From positions 1 to 23,077 of the forward strand of contig CAAENU010000054.1 in the NCBI GenBank assembly GCA_900757415.1: a stretch of DNA of 23,077 nt. The letters run 5' to 3'. This DNA is from an uncultured Oscillospiraceae bacterium. Lineage in GTDB: Bacteria > Bacillota > Clostridia > Oscillospirales > Oscillospiraceae. Of this stretch, positions 7,214 through 12,825 are shown piece by piece; position 1 is the first letter of the stretch; the number at the start of each line of letters is the position of its first letter. The notes beneath the pieces were generated by a model. The model saw only the letters and a program-made list of their open reading frames with translations. It was not told the DNA's origin and did no database searches. The translations under genes were made by a program, and so were the position numbers.

Positions 7214-7419
7214 TAACCGTGAAAAGGCGGACGCCATCTCTGAGGCTGAGAATGAGTCCTCGCTGTATGGATGGAGCGGGCGCAGCTCCGGGGTTCGATT
7301 CCCCACTGTACAACGCACGCGCCGCATACTGCACACGCGCATGAAAAAATACTGCATGATTACCACCATGGCGTCGATTTTCCCGGCAGGGTGGGTCAGG
7401 GGACAATATATCCGCGCAA
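7214..7419 (+). ncRNA. candidate structured RNA carrying an anticodon-less tRNA-like module
   Basis: This gene-free stretch between the DIP1984-family gene and a strong terminator shows several nested pairings. GACGCCAT (7230-7237) pairs with ATGGCGTC (7368-7375), TGAGG (7241-7245) with CCTCG (7258-7262), and the tRNA-like core occupies 7264-7313. An outer GATATAT (7200-7206) can pair with ATATATC (7406-7412). An alternative hairpin, CCACC (7363-7367) with GGTGG (7390-7394), would compete with part of this. A weak promoter-like pair, TTGCAG (7177-7182) and GATATA (7200-7205) with 17-base spacing, would start the RNA near 7214; otherwise it is processed from the ilvA-DIP1984 transcript. The layout (terminal stem plus internal tRNA mimic) is like bacterial Y RNAs of the YrlA kind. 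No Ro/TROVE gene is nearby, so the assignment stays tentative. The boundaries are estimates. Confidence 0.55.
7264..7313 (+). other. tRNA-like core: acceptor, D-like and T arms, no anticodon arm
   Basis: Acceptor-like stem TGTATGG (7264-7270) pairs over seven positions with CTGTACA (7306-7312), including two G-U pairs, with A7313 at the discriminator position. Two bases (AT) stand where tRNA positions 8-9 would be. Then comes a D-like arm GGAGC-GGGCGCA-GCTCC (7273-7289) whose loop contains GG, as in D-loops. Immediately after it is a T arm GGGG-TTCGATT-CCCC (7290-7304) with the canonical TTCGATT loop. There is no anticodon arm or variable loop, and no encoded CCA. It is too short for a working tRNA. 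Confidence 0.7.
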
Positions 7420-7420
7420 A

Positions 7421-7452
7421 ATGCCCGTGGAGCACCGCTCCACGGGCATTTA
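7421..7452. terminator. strong intrinsic terminator, probably bidirectional
   Basis: ATGCCCGTGGAGC (7421-7433) pairs perfectly with GCTCCACGGGCAT (7437-7449) around a three-base loop, flanked by A-rich and T-rich bases. It ends the ilvA-DIP1984-RNA transcript and also lies just behind the stop of the opposing NADAR gene at 7458. Confidence 0.88.
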
Positions 7453-7457
7453 TGCTC

Positions 7458-8321
7458 TTATTCCCCACGCCGCAGCGCATCGCGCACACGCATGAGCGTC
7501 TTGCCCAGAATACTCTCCCCCTGCCACTGGGAGACATCCTGATACCGGGGATCATCCAGCGCAATGCCGATGCCCCAGATCCTGTCGTTGGGCGAGCATT
7601 CGGCAATAAGGGCATCTCCCGTGGCAAGAAGCTGGTGCTTCAAGCCACTGTTCTGGCCGAATTTGGCCAGTAGTCCCCGGTAGATAACATCCTGCCGCGC
7701 CGCCGCCCATTTGGCGTCGTCATAGGGCGTAATGGCCCGCCCCAGCAGCTTCACCGTTTTGGGATCAGGGTTTTCCATTACTCTGGCGGCGGTGGCCTCA
7801 TCGCCGCAGCACAACGCTTTGTAATGCATCAGATACTGTTCGGCGTTGAGATACGTCACGCCATCTACCGTGAATACCGCCGGATACCAGTTGCTGAACC
7901 AACCGTTGGGGCCATACTCATGAAAAAAGCCGACCACATTTCCGGCAAGCGGCGCGTCCATTTCCGTAACGGCGAATTCCTCATACAGGTCATAGGTCCG
8001 CCTGTCTGGCGCGCACAGCGTTACTGCCAACGCAGCGTCCGGGTGTGCCTTGCGCCATTTTTCCACCGCCACCAGCGCCGCCGGAACGGCAAACTGTGGC
8101 GGCCAGCCACCCTCCGCACCCAGCGTGGGAATGGCCACGCTGCCGTAGCCGCCGGTGAGCGCCGCATCCAAAACATGATGGTAGCATTCGCTCAGCGCCG
8201 CTGTTTCGTAGGGACGGCCGTTATATAGCGGCGGCTTTACCAAAATGCCGCCCTGCGCGGTATCCGCGCAGCAGGCGCAGCCGGCCTGCATGGCGGTGCC
8301 CATGAAAAAGGAAAGCTTCAT
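7458..8321 (-). CDS. NADAR-domain protein with a truncated macro-like N-terminal domain
   Basis: The C-terminal half (about residues 115-285) is a NADAR/YbiA-type domain. It shows GWFSNWYPAVFTVDGVTYLNAEQYLM, then LGRAI, LLAKFGQNSGLKHQLLATGD, ECSPNDRIWGIG and LGKTLMRVRDAL. NADAR proteins are known glycosidases that act on ADP-ribosylated guanosine or on reactive riboflavin-pathway intermediates. The first roughly 110 residues resemble only the later half of a macro domain (ECYHHVLDAALTGGYGSVAIP onward); the N-terminal macro motifs for ADP-ribose binding are missing. The ATG at 8321 has AGGAGG (8333-8328) 6 bases ahead. The divergent promoter region just upstream leaves no room for a longer macro domain. 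The cytoplasmic 287-residue protein is a single-gene unit. A role in reversing nucleic-acid ADP-ribosylation or in metabolite clean-up is possible. Confidence 0.85.
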   Translation of the reverse strand: MKLSFFMGTAMQAGCACCADTAQGGILVKPPLYNGRPYETAALSECYHHVLDAALTGGYGSVAIPTLGAEGGWPPQFAVPAALVAVEKWRKAHPDAALAVTLCAPDRRTYDLYEEFAVTEMDAPLAGNVVGFFHEYGPNGWFSNWYPAVFTVDGVTYLNAEQYLMHYKALCCGDEATAARVMENPDPKTVKLLGRAITPYDDAKWAAARQDVIYRGLLAKFGQNSGLKHQLLATGDALIAECSPNDRIWGIGIALDDPRYQDVSQWQGESILGKTLMRVRDALRRGE

Positions 8322-8344
8322 CCTGCACCTCCTCATTTTTGCCC

Positions 8345-8373
8345 ATTTTACCATATGCCCCGGGAAATCGCAA
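8345..8373 (-). promoter_or_regulatory. promoter of the NADAR gene
   Basis: Minus-strand TTGCGA (8373-8368), 17-base spacer, TAAAAT (8350-8345). Its -35 box directly abuts the -35 box of the divergent promoter at 8374, so one polymerase, or one regulator bound at the junction, could affect both. Confidence 0.6.
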
Positions 8374-8402
8374 TTGCCCTTTCACCGCGAAGGTGATATG
8401 AT
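8374..8402 (+). promoter_or_regulatory. promoter of the papain-like/cupin operon
   Basis: TTGCCC (8374-8379), 17-base spacer, TATGAT (8397-8402), divergent from and back-to-back with the NADAR promoter. Confidence 0.55.
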
Positions 8403-8424
8403 AGGCCAAAAGGAGGCGTCCGCC

Positions 8425-8961
8425 ATGGATATTCCCGCCCGCTGCCGTGATGAGAACGGCTATCTGATCCGCCAGAGCCTGATGACCGATATTCCCTACG
8501 GCTGCCGCACGGTGGCCGGAAAAGGCTGCGGCTTTATGGCGGTATACAATGCCGCACGCTATTTCGCCCAGCCTGTCACCGAGTCAGAGGTCTGGCAATT
8601 CTTTCATGACCATGTGTTCCTGTGGGGTGTTATGGGCACCACTGTCGGCCACGTTTGCCGGGGCGTCTATCGCTTCGGCATGAAGGTCACCGGCCTGCGG
8701 TACCGGAATCTGAAAGACGCCAGGGCCGGGATCCTGTGGTATCACACCGGGCGCTCCCGCCACTATGTGCTGGTGCGCCGGTGTGAGGACGGCCGCTATG
8801 CCTTCCCCAACTCCGCCGCGCCGGGTCCCATGGACTTTTCGGATTTTTACAGCAAATATGTGAAGCACCTGCGTCTGACGCCGCTGCACATCGATCTGCC
8901 TATCATGTTTACCCTGACGCTGGGCAGTCGGGATAAGAACGGCCGGCACGGCAAAAAATAA
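8425..8961 (+). CDS. small papain-like (C39-type fold) protein, putative cysteine peptidase
   Basis: A 178-residue protein without signal peptide that I cannot place in a named family. It shows the order of a papain-like fold: a helix start GKGCGFMAVYNAARYF (32-47) with Cys35 as candidate nucleophile, a strand with SRHYVLVRR (111-119) giving His113, and FPNSAAPG (127-134) giving Asn129. Such Cys-His-Asn spacing is seen in C39-like peptidases and related amidases. The start at 8425 has AAGGAGG (8410-8416) 8 bases ahead. It is followed after 22 bases by a cupin gene in the same transcript. The same AxYNA and H...N pattern recurs, without the cysteine, in the XRE regulator at 11936-12667. The substrate is unknown, and a non-proteolytic hydrolase is equally possible. 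Confidence 0.6.
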   Translation: MDIPARCRDENGYLIRQSLMTDIPYGCRTVAGKGCGFMAVYNAARYFAQPVTESEVWQFFHDHVFLWGVMGTTVGHVCRGVYRFGMKVTGLRYRNLKDARAGILWYHTGRSRHYVLVRRCEDGRYAFPNSAAPGPMDFSDFYSKYVKHLRLTPLHIDLPIMFTLTLGSRDKNGRHGKK

Positions 8962-8983
8962 GCAAGCCAATGGAGGTATTGTT

Positions 8984-9307
8984 ATGTACAAAAATATTGC
9001 CAAGAAAGAAAAGCTGCTGCTGAAGGATCTTGTGGCCTATCAGGAGGGGCAGGTAGTCAGCAAGACGCTGGTGCAGAACGATCTTGTCAGCGTGACCGTA
9101 TTCTCATTTGATAAGGACGAGGAGATCTCCACCCATGCCAGCGGCGGCGACGCCATGGTAACGGTGCTGGAGGGTACGGGCCGCTTTACCGTGGGCGGCG
9201 AGATCTTTCAGCTGAACGAGGGGGAAACGCTGGTCATGCCCAAGGACGTGCCCCACGCCGTTTATGGACAGGAGCGCTTCAAGATGCTGCTGACAGTATC
9301 GTTTTAA
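8984..9307 (+). CDS. single-domain cupin protein
   Basis: A 107-residue small beta-barrel protein with both cupin motifs: motif 1 around STHASGGDAMVTVLEGTGRF (49-68) and motif 2 around LVMPKDVPHAVYG (83-95). Histidines His51 and His92 are candidate metal ligands; the usual motif 1 second histidine is replaced. Cupins of this size can be metal-dependent enzymes, sugar or oxalate binders, or stress sensors, and sequence does not decide. GGAGG at 8971-8975 precedes the ATG. It is the second gene of the papain-like/cupin operon and is followed by a terminator. Confidence 0.85.
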   Translation: MYKNIAKKEKLLLKDLVAYQEGQVVSKTLVQNDLVSVTVFSFDKDEEISTHASGGDAMVTVLEGTGRFTVGGEIFQLNEGETLVMPKDVPHAVYGQERFKMLLTVSF

Positions 9308-9320
9308 CAAGAGGATCAGA

Positions 9321-9353
9321 AAACGGCGGGCCGCAGATGGCCCGCCGGTTTTT
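9321..9353 (+). terminator. intrinsic terminator of the papain-like/cupin operon
   Basis: CGGCGGGCC (9324-9332) pairs with GGCCCGCCG (9339-9347) around a six-base loop and is followed by GTTTTT. Confidence 0.88.
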
Positions 9354-9366
9354 GCACAGGCTTCCC

Positions 9367-9395
9367 TTGAAAAATGTCCGAAAGCAGACTATAAT
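9367..9395 (+). promoter_or_regulatory. promoter of the MarR-MATE operon
   Basis: TTGAAA (9367-9372), 17-base spacer, TATAAT (9390-9395). Confidence 0.85.
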
Positions 9396-9414
9396 GCAAA
9401 AGTCCGATTTCGGA
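9376..9414. promoter_or_regulatory. candidate MarR operator
   Basis: A perfect 5-2-5 palindrome TCCGATTTCGGA (9403-9414) lies just downstream of the -10 box. Its left half GTCCGA is repeated in direct orientation inside the spacer at 9376-9381. Binding here by the MarR protein encoded next would block its own operon; this is inferred from position. Confidence 0.5.
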
Positions 9415-9439
9415 TATTTCTTCACAAAAGGAGTGCGCA

Positions 9440-9916
9440 ATGAACACAGAGAAAATGCCGCTGGCAGTCTATAACGATATCTCCAAGGAACAGGACGAGC
9501 TTTACCGGGCGGTGGCAAAGACCTGCGGCCTGTCTGACTGCGCCTTCTGGATCCTCTATACACTGTGGGAGGCAGACAATCCCCTAACGCAAAGCGATGT
9601 ATGCACCGCGGTCTATCAACCCAAGCAGACGGTGCACTCCGCCCTGAAAAAACTGACGGACGGCGGCTATCTCCGTTTGGCGGAGGGCCGCGACCGGCGC
9701 AGCAAATACCTGATGCTGACCCCGCAGGGAGAGATACTCTCCACACGCACGGTCGGCCGGGTCATGGCGGCGGAAGAGGAGGCCATGAACACAATGACGA
9801 AAGAGGAACAGGCGCAGTTTCTGACCCTGTTCCGGCACTATACCGCAGCACTGCGCCAATATCTGCCGCAGTGTATCGAAACACAGGAGAAACACGATGA
9901 AAATACAGCTATCTGA
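9440..9916 (+). CDS. MarR-family transcriptional regulator
   Basis: A 158-residue dimeric winged-helix repressor type. The DNA-binding core is at about residues 30-100: AFWILYTLWEADNPLTQSDV, then the recognition helix region QPKQTVHSALKKLTDGGYL and the wing with GRDRRSKYLMLTPQG. N- and C-terminal helices would form the dimer interface. MarR proteins typically repress linked efflux genes and release DNA on binding small phenolic or drug-like ligands. The ATG at 9440 is preceded by AAGGAG. The gene overlaps the MATE transporter by 20 bases, strongly suggesting that it regulates that pump together with itself. Confidence 0.92.
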   Translation: MNTEKMPLAVYNDISKEQDELYRAVAKTCGLSDCAFWILYTLWEADNPLTQSDVCTAVYQPKQTVHSALKKLTDGGYLRLAEGRDRRSKYLMLTPQGEILSTRTVGRVMAAEEEAMNTMTKEEQAQFLTLFRHYTAALRQYLPQCIETQEKHDENTAI

Positions 9917-11228
9917 CCACTTCACCTATAAAATGCTGCTGCAGTTCGTACTGCCGTCCATTATTATGATGGTGTTTACCTCCATCTACGGCGTGGTAGA
10001 CGGACTGTTTGTTTCCAATTTTGTGGGGAAAACACCCTTTGCCGCTGTGAATCTGGTCATGCCGTTCATCATGGTCTTTGGCGGCATCGGCTTCATGTTC
10101 GGCACCGGCGGCAGCGCGCTGGTGGCCAAAACCATGGGTGAGGGCGACAAGCCTCGCGCCAACCGTTACTTTACCATGATGATCATCGCCACGCTGATCT
10201 GCGGTGTGGTCATCTCCACCATCGGCGTGATCTACATGGAGCCGATCTCCGTTTTTCTGGGGGCAGATGCGGAAATGCTGCCTGACTGTGTGCTGTATGG
10301 CCGCATCGTGCTGGCATTCAACACCGCTTTCATGCTGCAAAATGTATTTCAGAGCTTTTTGATCGCAGCGGAACGGCCCAAGCTGGGCCTGTGGGTAACA
10401 GTGGCCGCCGGCGTCACCAACATGATACTGGACGCCCTGTTTATGGCGGTATTCCACTGGGGCGTAGCCGGCGCGGCCATCGCCACCGGCATCAGCCAAT
10501 GCGTGGGCGGCGTGCTGCCGCTTGTTTATTTTCTGCGTCCCAACGGGAGTCTGCTGCGGCTGACCAAAACAAAGCTGGAGCTTCGACCCATTTTAAAAGC
10601 CAGCGGCAACGGCGCATCTGAGCTGGTATCCAATGTGACGGCTTCCGTGGTGGGCATGCTGTACAATTTTCAGCTGCTGCGCATGGCGGGCCAGAACGGC
10701 GTGGCGGCTTACGGCGTGCTGATGTATGTGGAATTCATCTTTGCCGCCGTATTTATCGGCTATGCCATCGGATGCGCGCCCATTGTCAGCTATCATTTCG
10801 GCGCAGGCAACCACGGTGAGCTGAAAAACCTGTTGGGCAAAAGCGTGCTGCTGATGAGCGCGGGCGGCCTGTTGATGGTAGGCATAGCGCAGGGACTGGC
10901 CGGGCCGATGGCCAGGCTCTTCGTGGGGTATGACGACACCCTGTGCGCCATGACGGTGCACGCATTCCGCATCTCCACGCTGGCTTTCCTGCTGGTGGGG
11001 TTCAACATCTTCGCATCCTCCTTCTTTACCGCGCTGAACGACGGCATGGTGTCGGCCATCATCTCATTCCTGCGCACCTTTGTGTTCAAGCTGTCCGCCG
11101 TGCTTCTGCTGCCCATCCTGTGGGAGTTGGACGGCATCTGGTGGGCCGGTGTGACGGCGGAGATCTGCGCCTTCGGCGTGGGGCTAAGCTTCCTGCTGGG
11201 CAAGCGGAAGAAATATCATTACATGTAA
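9897..11228 (+). CDS. MATE-family multidrug/toxin efflux transporter
   Basis: A 443-residue inner-membrane protein with about twelve transmembrane segments in two homologous halves. Family hallmarks visible are the N-terminal FVLPSIIMMVFTSIYGVVDG and GTGGSALVAKTMGEGD (about residues 74-89), and the matching second-half block with IGCAPIVSYHFGAGNHGEL (about 288-306). MATE pumps exchange sodium ions or protons for cationic drugs and metabolites. The ATG at 9897 lies inside the end of the MarR gene, with AGGAG shortly upstream. It is the last gene of the operon, closed by a perfect terminator. The substrate is unknown. Confidence 0.93.
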   Translation: MKIQLSDHFTYKMLLQFVLPSIIMMVFTSIYGVVDGLFVSNFVGKTPFAAVNLVMPFIMVFGGIGFMFGTGGSALVAKTMGEGDKPRANRYFTMMIIATLICGVVISTIGVIYMEPISVFLGADAEMLPDCVLYGRIVLAFNTAFMLQNVFQSFLIAAERPKLGLWVTVAAGVTNMILDALFMAVFHWGVAGAAIATGISQCVGGVLPLVYFLRPNGSLLRLTKTKLELRPILKASGNGASELVSNVTASVVGMLYNFQLLRMAGQNGVAAYGVLMYVEFIFAAVFIGYAIGCAPIVSYHFGAGNHGELKNLLGKSVLLMSAGGLLMVGIAQGLAGPMARLFVGYDDTLCAMTVHAFRISTLAFLLVGFNIFASSFFTALNDGMVSAIISFLRTFVFKLSAVLLLPILWELDGIWWAGVTAEICAFGVGLSFLLGKRKKYHYM

Positions 11229-11234
11229 GCAGAC

Positions 11235-11264
11235 GGTTCCCCGCCGCGGCGGGGAACCTTTTTT
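11235..11264 (+). terminator. intrinsic terminator of the MarR-MATE operon
   Basis: A 24-base perfect palindrome (11235-11258, half-site GGTTCCCCGCCG) is followed by six T residues. Confidence 0.93.
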
Positions 11265-11286
11265 CATGCAAAAATGTAAAACACAC

Positions 11287-11315
11287 TTGACTTTTTGGCG
11301 GTTTCATGGTACCAT
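11287..11315 (+). promoter_or_regulatory. promoter of the membrane protein/XRE operon
   Basis: TTGACT (11287-11292), 17-base spacer, TACCAT (11310-11315). The -10 box runs into the 30-bp palindrome. Confidence 0.6.
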
Positions 11316-11341
11316 AAAGTAAAGTATACTTTACTTTATGG
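11312..11341. promoter_or_regulatory. perfect 30-bp palindromic operator
   Basis: CCATAAAGTAAAGTA (11312-11326) is followed directly by its exact reverse complement (11327-11341). The palindrome starts within the -10 box, covers the expected transcription start and ends at the ribosome binding site. AAAGTATACTTT-like sequences in front of small XRE regulator genes are, to my knowledge, common in Firmicutes. An XRE regulator is the second gene here, so autorepression is the natural reading. Confidence 0.75.
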
Positions 11342-11351
11342 AGGGTACTTT

Positions 11352-11930
11352 ATGAAACGCTGGATGAAATGGACGATGGCCGCGGCGCTTATATTAGCGC
11401 TGGCATGGCTTATGGCAGGGCGTGACTATCACGAAAGCGCCGCCGTGGCGCAAGACGGCGTTACCTTCTATCCCCGCGCCGACCGGCTGTACGCCTTTGC
11501 CGGCATATACACATGGGACGGCGCAGGCGACACGGTGGAATACGTCATACCCGACCGGGTAAACGGTGCAAAGGTCACGTCTCTGGGCGGGCTTATTTAC
11601 GGTACCGCCTTCAAAAAGCTGCCCTACGGCTGGGGTCTGGCGCTGCCGCAGACTTTCCGGGGTGCGAAGCGATACCATTTGGAGCCGCCGGAAAATGCCA
11701 CACCCGTTACGCTGACGGTACACCTGCATCTGGGGCGCTATGTTTCCCATATAGCGAATATGGGCGTGCCCGATGCCGTGTGGTATTGCAGCGGCGATGA
11801 AAGCTACAGCCTGCGGCAGCGGTGGGTCATTACCTGCGATGAGCGGAACAAGACCTATTATGCCGAGGATGGGCGGCTCTACTACCGTCAGACTGGTAAG
11901 CCGGTGGATTTCGATTACGAAACGGAGTGA
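11352..11930 (+). CDS. membrane-anchored or secreted protein of unknown function
   Basis: A 192-residue protein with a short basic start (MKRWMKW) and one hydrophobic segment (about residues 8-22), then an extracytoplasmic part without recognisable domain. The remainder is rich in aromatic residues and beta-type sequence (for example TVEYVIPDRVNGAKVTSLGG), compatible with a small beta-sandwich. The YVIPDRVNGAKVTSLG stretch recalls the short motifs of leucine-rich BspA-like repeats, but only one copy is visible. There is no lipobox, so it is either a membrane anchor or a cleaved signal. GGAGGG (11340-11345) sets the start at 11352. An XRE regulator follows after 5 bases, and both lie behind the palindromic operator. 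Confidence 0.7.
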   Translation: MKRWMKWTMAAALILALAWLMAGRDYHESAAVAQDGVTFYPRADRLYAFAGIYTWDGAGDTVEYVIPDRVNGAKVTSLGGLIYGTAFKKLPYGWGLALPQTFRGAKRYHLEPPENATPVTLTVHLHLGRYVSHIANMGVPDAVWYCSGDESYSLRQRWVITCDERNKTYYAEDGRLYYRQTGKPVDFDYETE

Positions 11931-11935
11931 GTGGG

Positions 11936-12667
11936 ATGCAGAACCGCGTGGCCCTTTTGCGGCGGGAGCAGAATATGCGGCAGGAGGAGCTGGCCCGGGC
12001 CGCCGGGGTCTCCCGTCAGTCCATTATTGCCATCGAAAAGGGTCGCTCCGTGCCGTCGCTGGAGGTGGCGCTGCGGATTGCCCGGTGCTTTTCCGTGCCG
12101 GTAGAGGCGGTGTTCCTTCTGGAGGAACGCCCGTGGCATTCACGTCCTGCCTCCCACGAGGCATGTTTTCCCATCGTCGCTCAGGGCGACCCGGCACTGT
12201 CCGACTTGACCTACGGCGGCTATCCGCTGCACTATAACGGCGGCGAGGTCATTGCCGCCTATAACGCCATGTGCCTGCTGGAGCGATGGCAGGAGCTGAC
12301 GGATGTGATCGGCGAGTTCGAGGATAACGGTCTGCCGCTGCTGGGCGGCGCGTTGGGCACGGATCCCCGCCGTCTGCCGGAGTATTTCGCCGCCCACGGT
12401 GTGGACTGCACCCCCTGCAAAAAAGGCGCACTTGTCCCCGGTGTGTATATATGCAGCTACACCGCCCTGTCGCTGCTAAAGGAAGCGCGGGGCCTGCACA
12501 CGGCGGCGCTGCATGTTACCGCGTCGGGTGTGGAGGTCTGCAACGAGCATGATGATGTGGCCGTGGCCCAATACCAGACTGTATCAGCGTTTTTCAGAGG
12601 CAAAACGGTCACCGCCCTCTTCCGGGTAACGCCGGGAGAGAGCAGGTACGATGCAGTTGTGATATAA
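11936..12667 (+). CDS. XRE regulator fused to a degenerate papain-like domain
   Basis: A 243-residue protein. Residues 3-60 form an XRE helix-turn-helix (VALLRREQNMRQEELARAAG, VSRQSIIAIEKGRSVPSLEV) of the YgzD-like type. Residues about 88-235 look like a papain-like fold. YNGGEVIAAYNAMCLLE (100-116) aligns with the GKGCGFMAVYNAARYF of the protein at 8425-8961, but the nucleophile position is Gly103. His188 and Asn203 (LHTAAL and VCNEH) occupy the places of the other two catalytic residues. The domain is therefore probably a ligand or peptide sensor, not an enzyme. ATG at 11936 is chosen over GTG at 11927 because GGAG (11924-11927) is 8 bases ahead; the GTG lies in the previous gene's end. It probably binds the 30-bp palindrome upstream of the operon. 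Confidence 0.75.
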   Translation: MQNRVALLRREQNMRQEELARAAGVSRQSIIAIEKGRSVPSLEVALRIARCFSVPVEAVFLLEERPWHSRPASHEACFPIVAQGDPALSDLTYGGYPLHYNGGEVIAAYNAMCLLERWQELTDVIGEFEDNGLPLLGGALGTDPRRLPEYFAAHGVDCTPCKKGALVPGVYICSYTALSLLKEARGLHTAALHVTASGVEVCNEHDDVAVAQYQTVSAFFRGKTVTALFRVTPGESRYDAVVI

Positions 12668-12670
12668 GAG

Positions 12671-12701
12671 CATCCGAAGCCATATGGTTTCGGATGTTTT
12701 T
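12671..12701 (+). terminator. intrinsic terminator of the XRE operon
   Basis: CATCCGAAGCC (12671-12681) pairs with GGTTTCGGATG (12686-12696), including one G-U pair, around a four-base loop. TTTTT follows. Confidence 0.9.
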
Positions 12702-12715
12702 ATATCACGCAAATT

Positions 12716-12780
12716 ACCTATTGACATAGTGGGTAAAACATGCTATCATCAAATCAACCTATAAGACAGGTGGGCAAAAA
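12716..12780 (+). repeat. direct repeat around the Fe-S gene promoter, possible regulator sites
   Basis: The pattern ACCTAT-N7-GTGGG-N-AAAA occurs twice, starting at 12716 and at 12757, 41 bases apart. The first copy spans the -35 box and the second lies downstream of the -10 box. Positions fit a repressor of the Fe-S (IscR/Rrf2-like) kind, but no such regulator gene is in the window and the motif is not one I can assign. Confidence 0.4.
12721..12749 (+). promoter_or_regulatory. promoter of the cysteine desulfurase/scaffold operon
   Basis: TTGACA (12721-12726), 17-base spacer, TATCAT (12744-12749). A leader of about 70 bases precedes the first gene. It contains a possible hairpin AGGTGG (12768-12773) with CCACCT (12791-12796). 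Confidence 0.85.
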
Positions 12781-12825
12781 GAGAAGCAACCACCTACCAA
12801 ATGATACACATTCAGGAGGAACGCC

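Noticed and set aside
7241..7262. GGCTGAGA, as in TPP riboswitches, within the structured region
   Set aside because: The other conserved TPP blocks (CTGATC, the TAAT.CC-GCG-AGGGA part) are absent and no thiamine gene follows. The bases fit a local GAGG/CCTC hairpin.
7264..7313. Reading the TTCGATT hairpin as an ordinary tRNA gene
   Set aside because: There is no anticodon arm between the D-like and T arms and no matching acceptor strand at the usual distance of about 65 bases upstream.
11927..11935. GTG at 11927 as start of the XRE-papain-like regulator
   Set aside because: It overlaps the stop of the previous gene and would lie on top of the GGAG site. ATG at 11936 has proper spacing.
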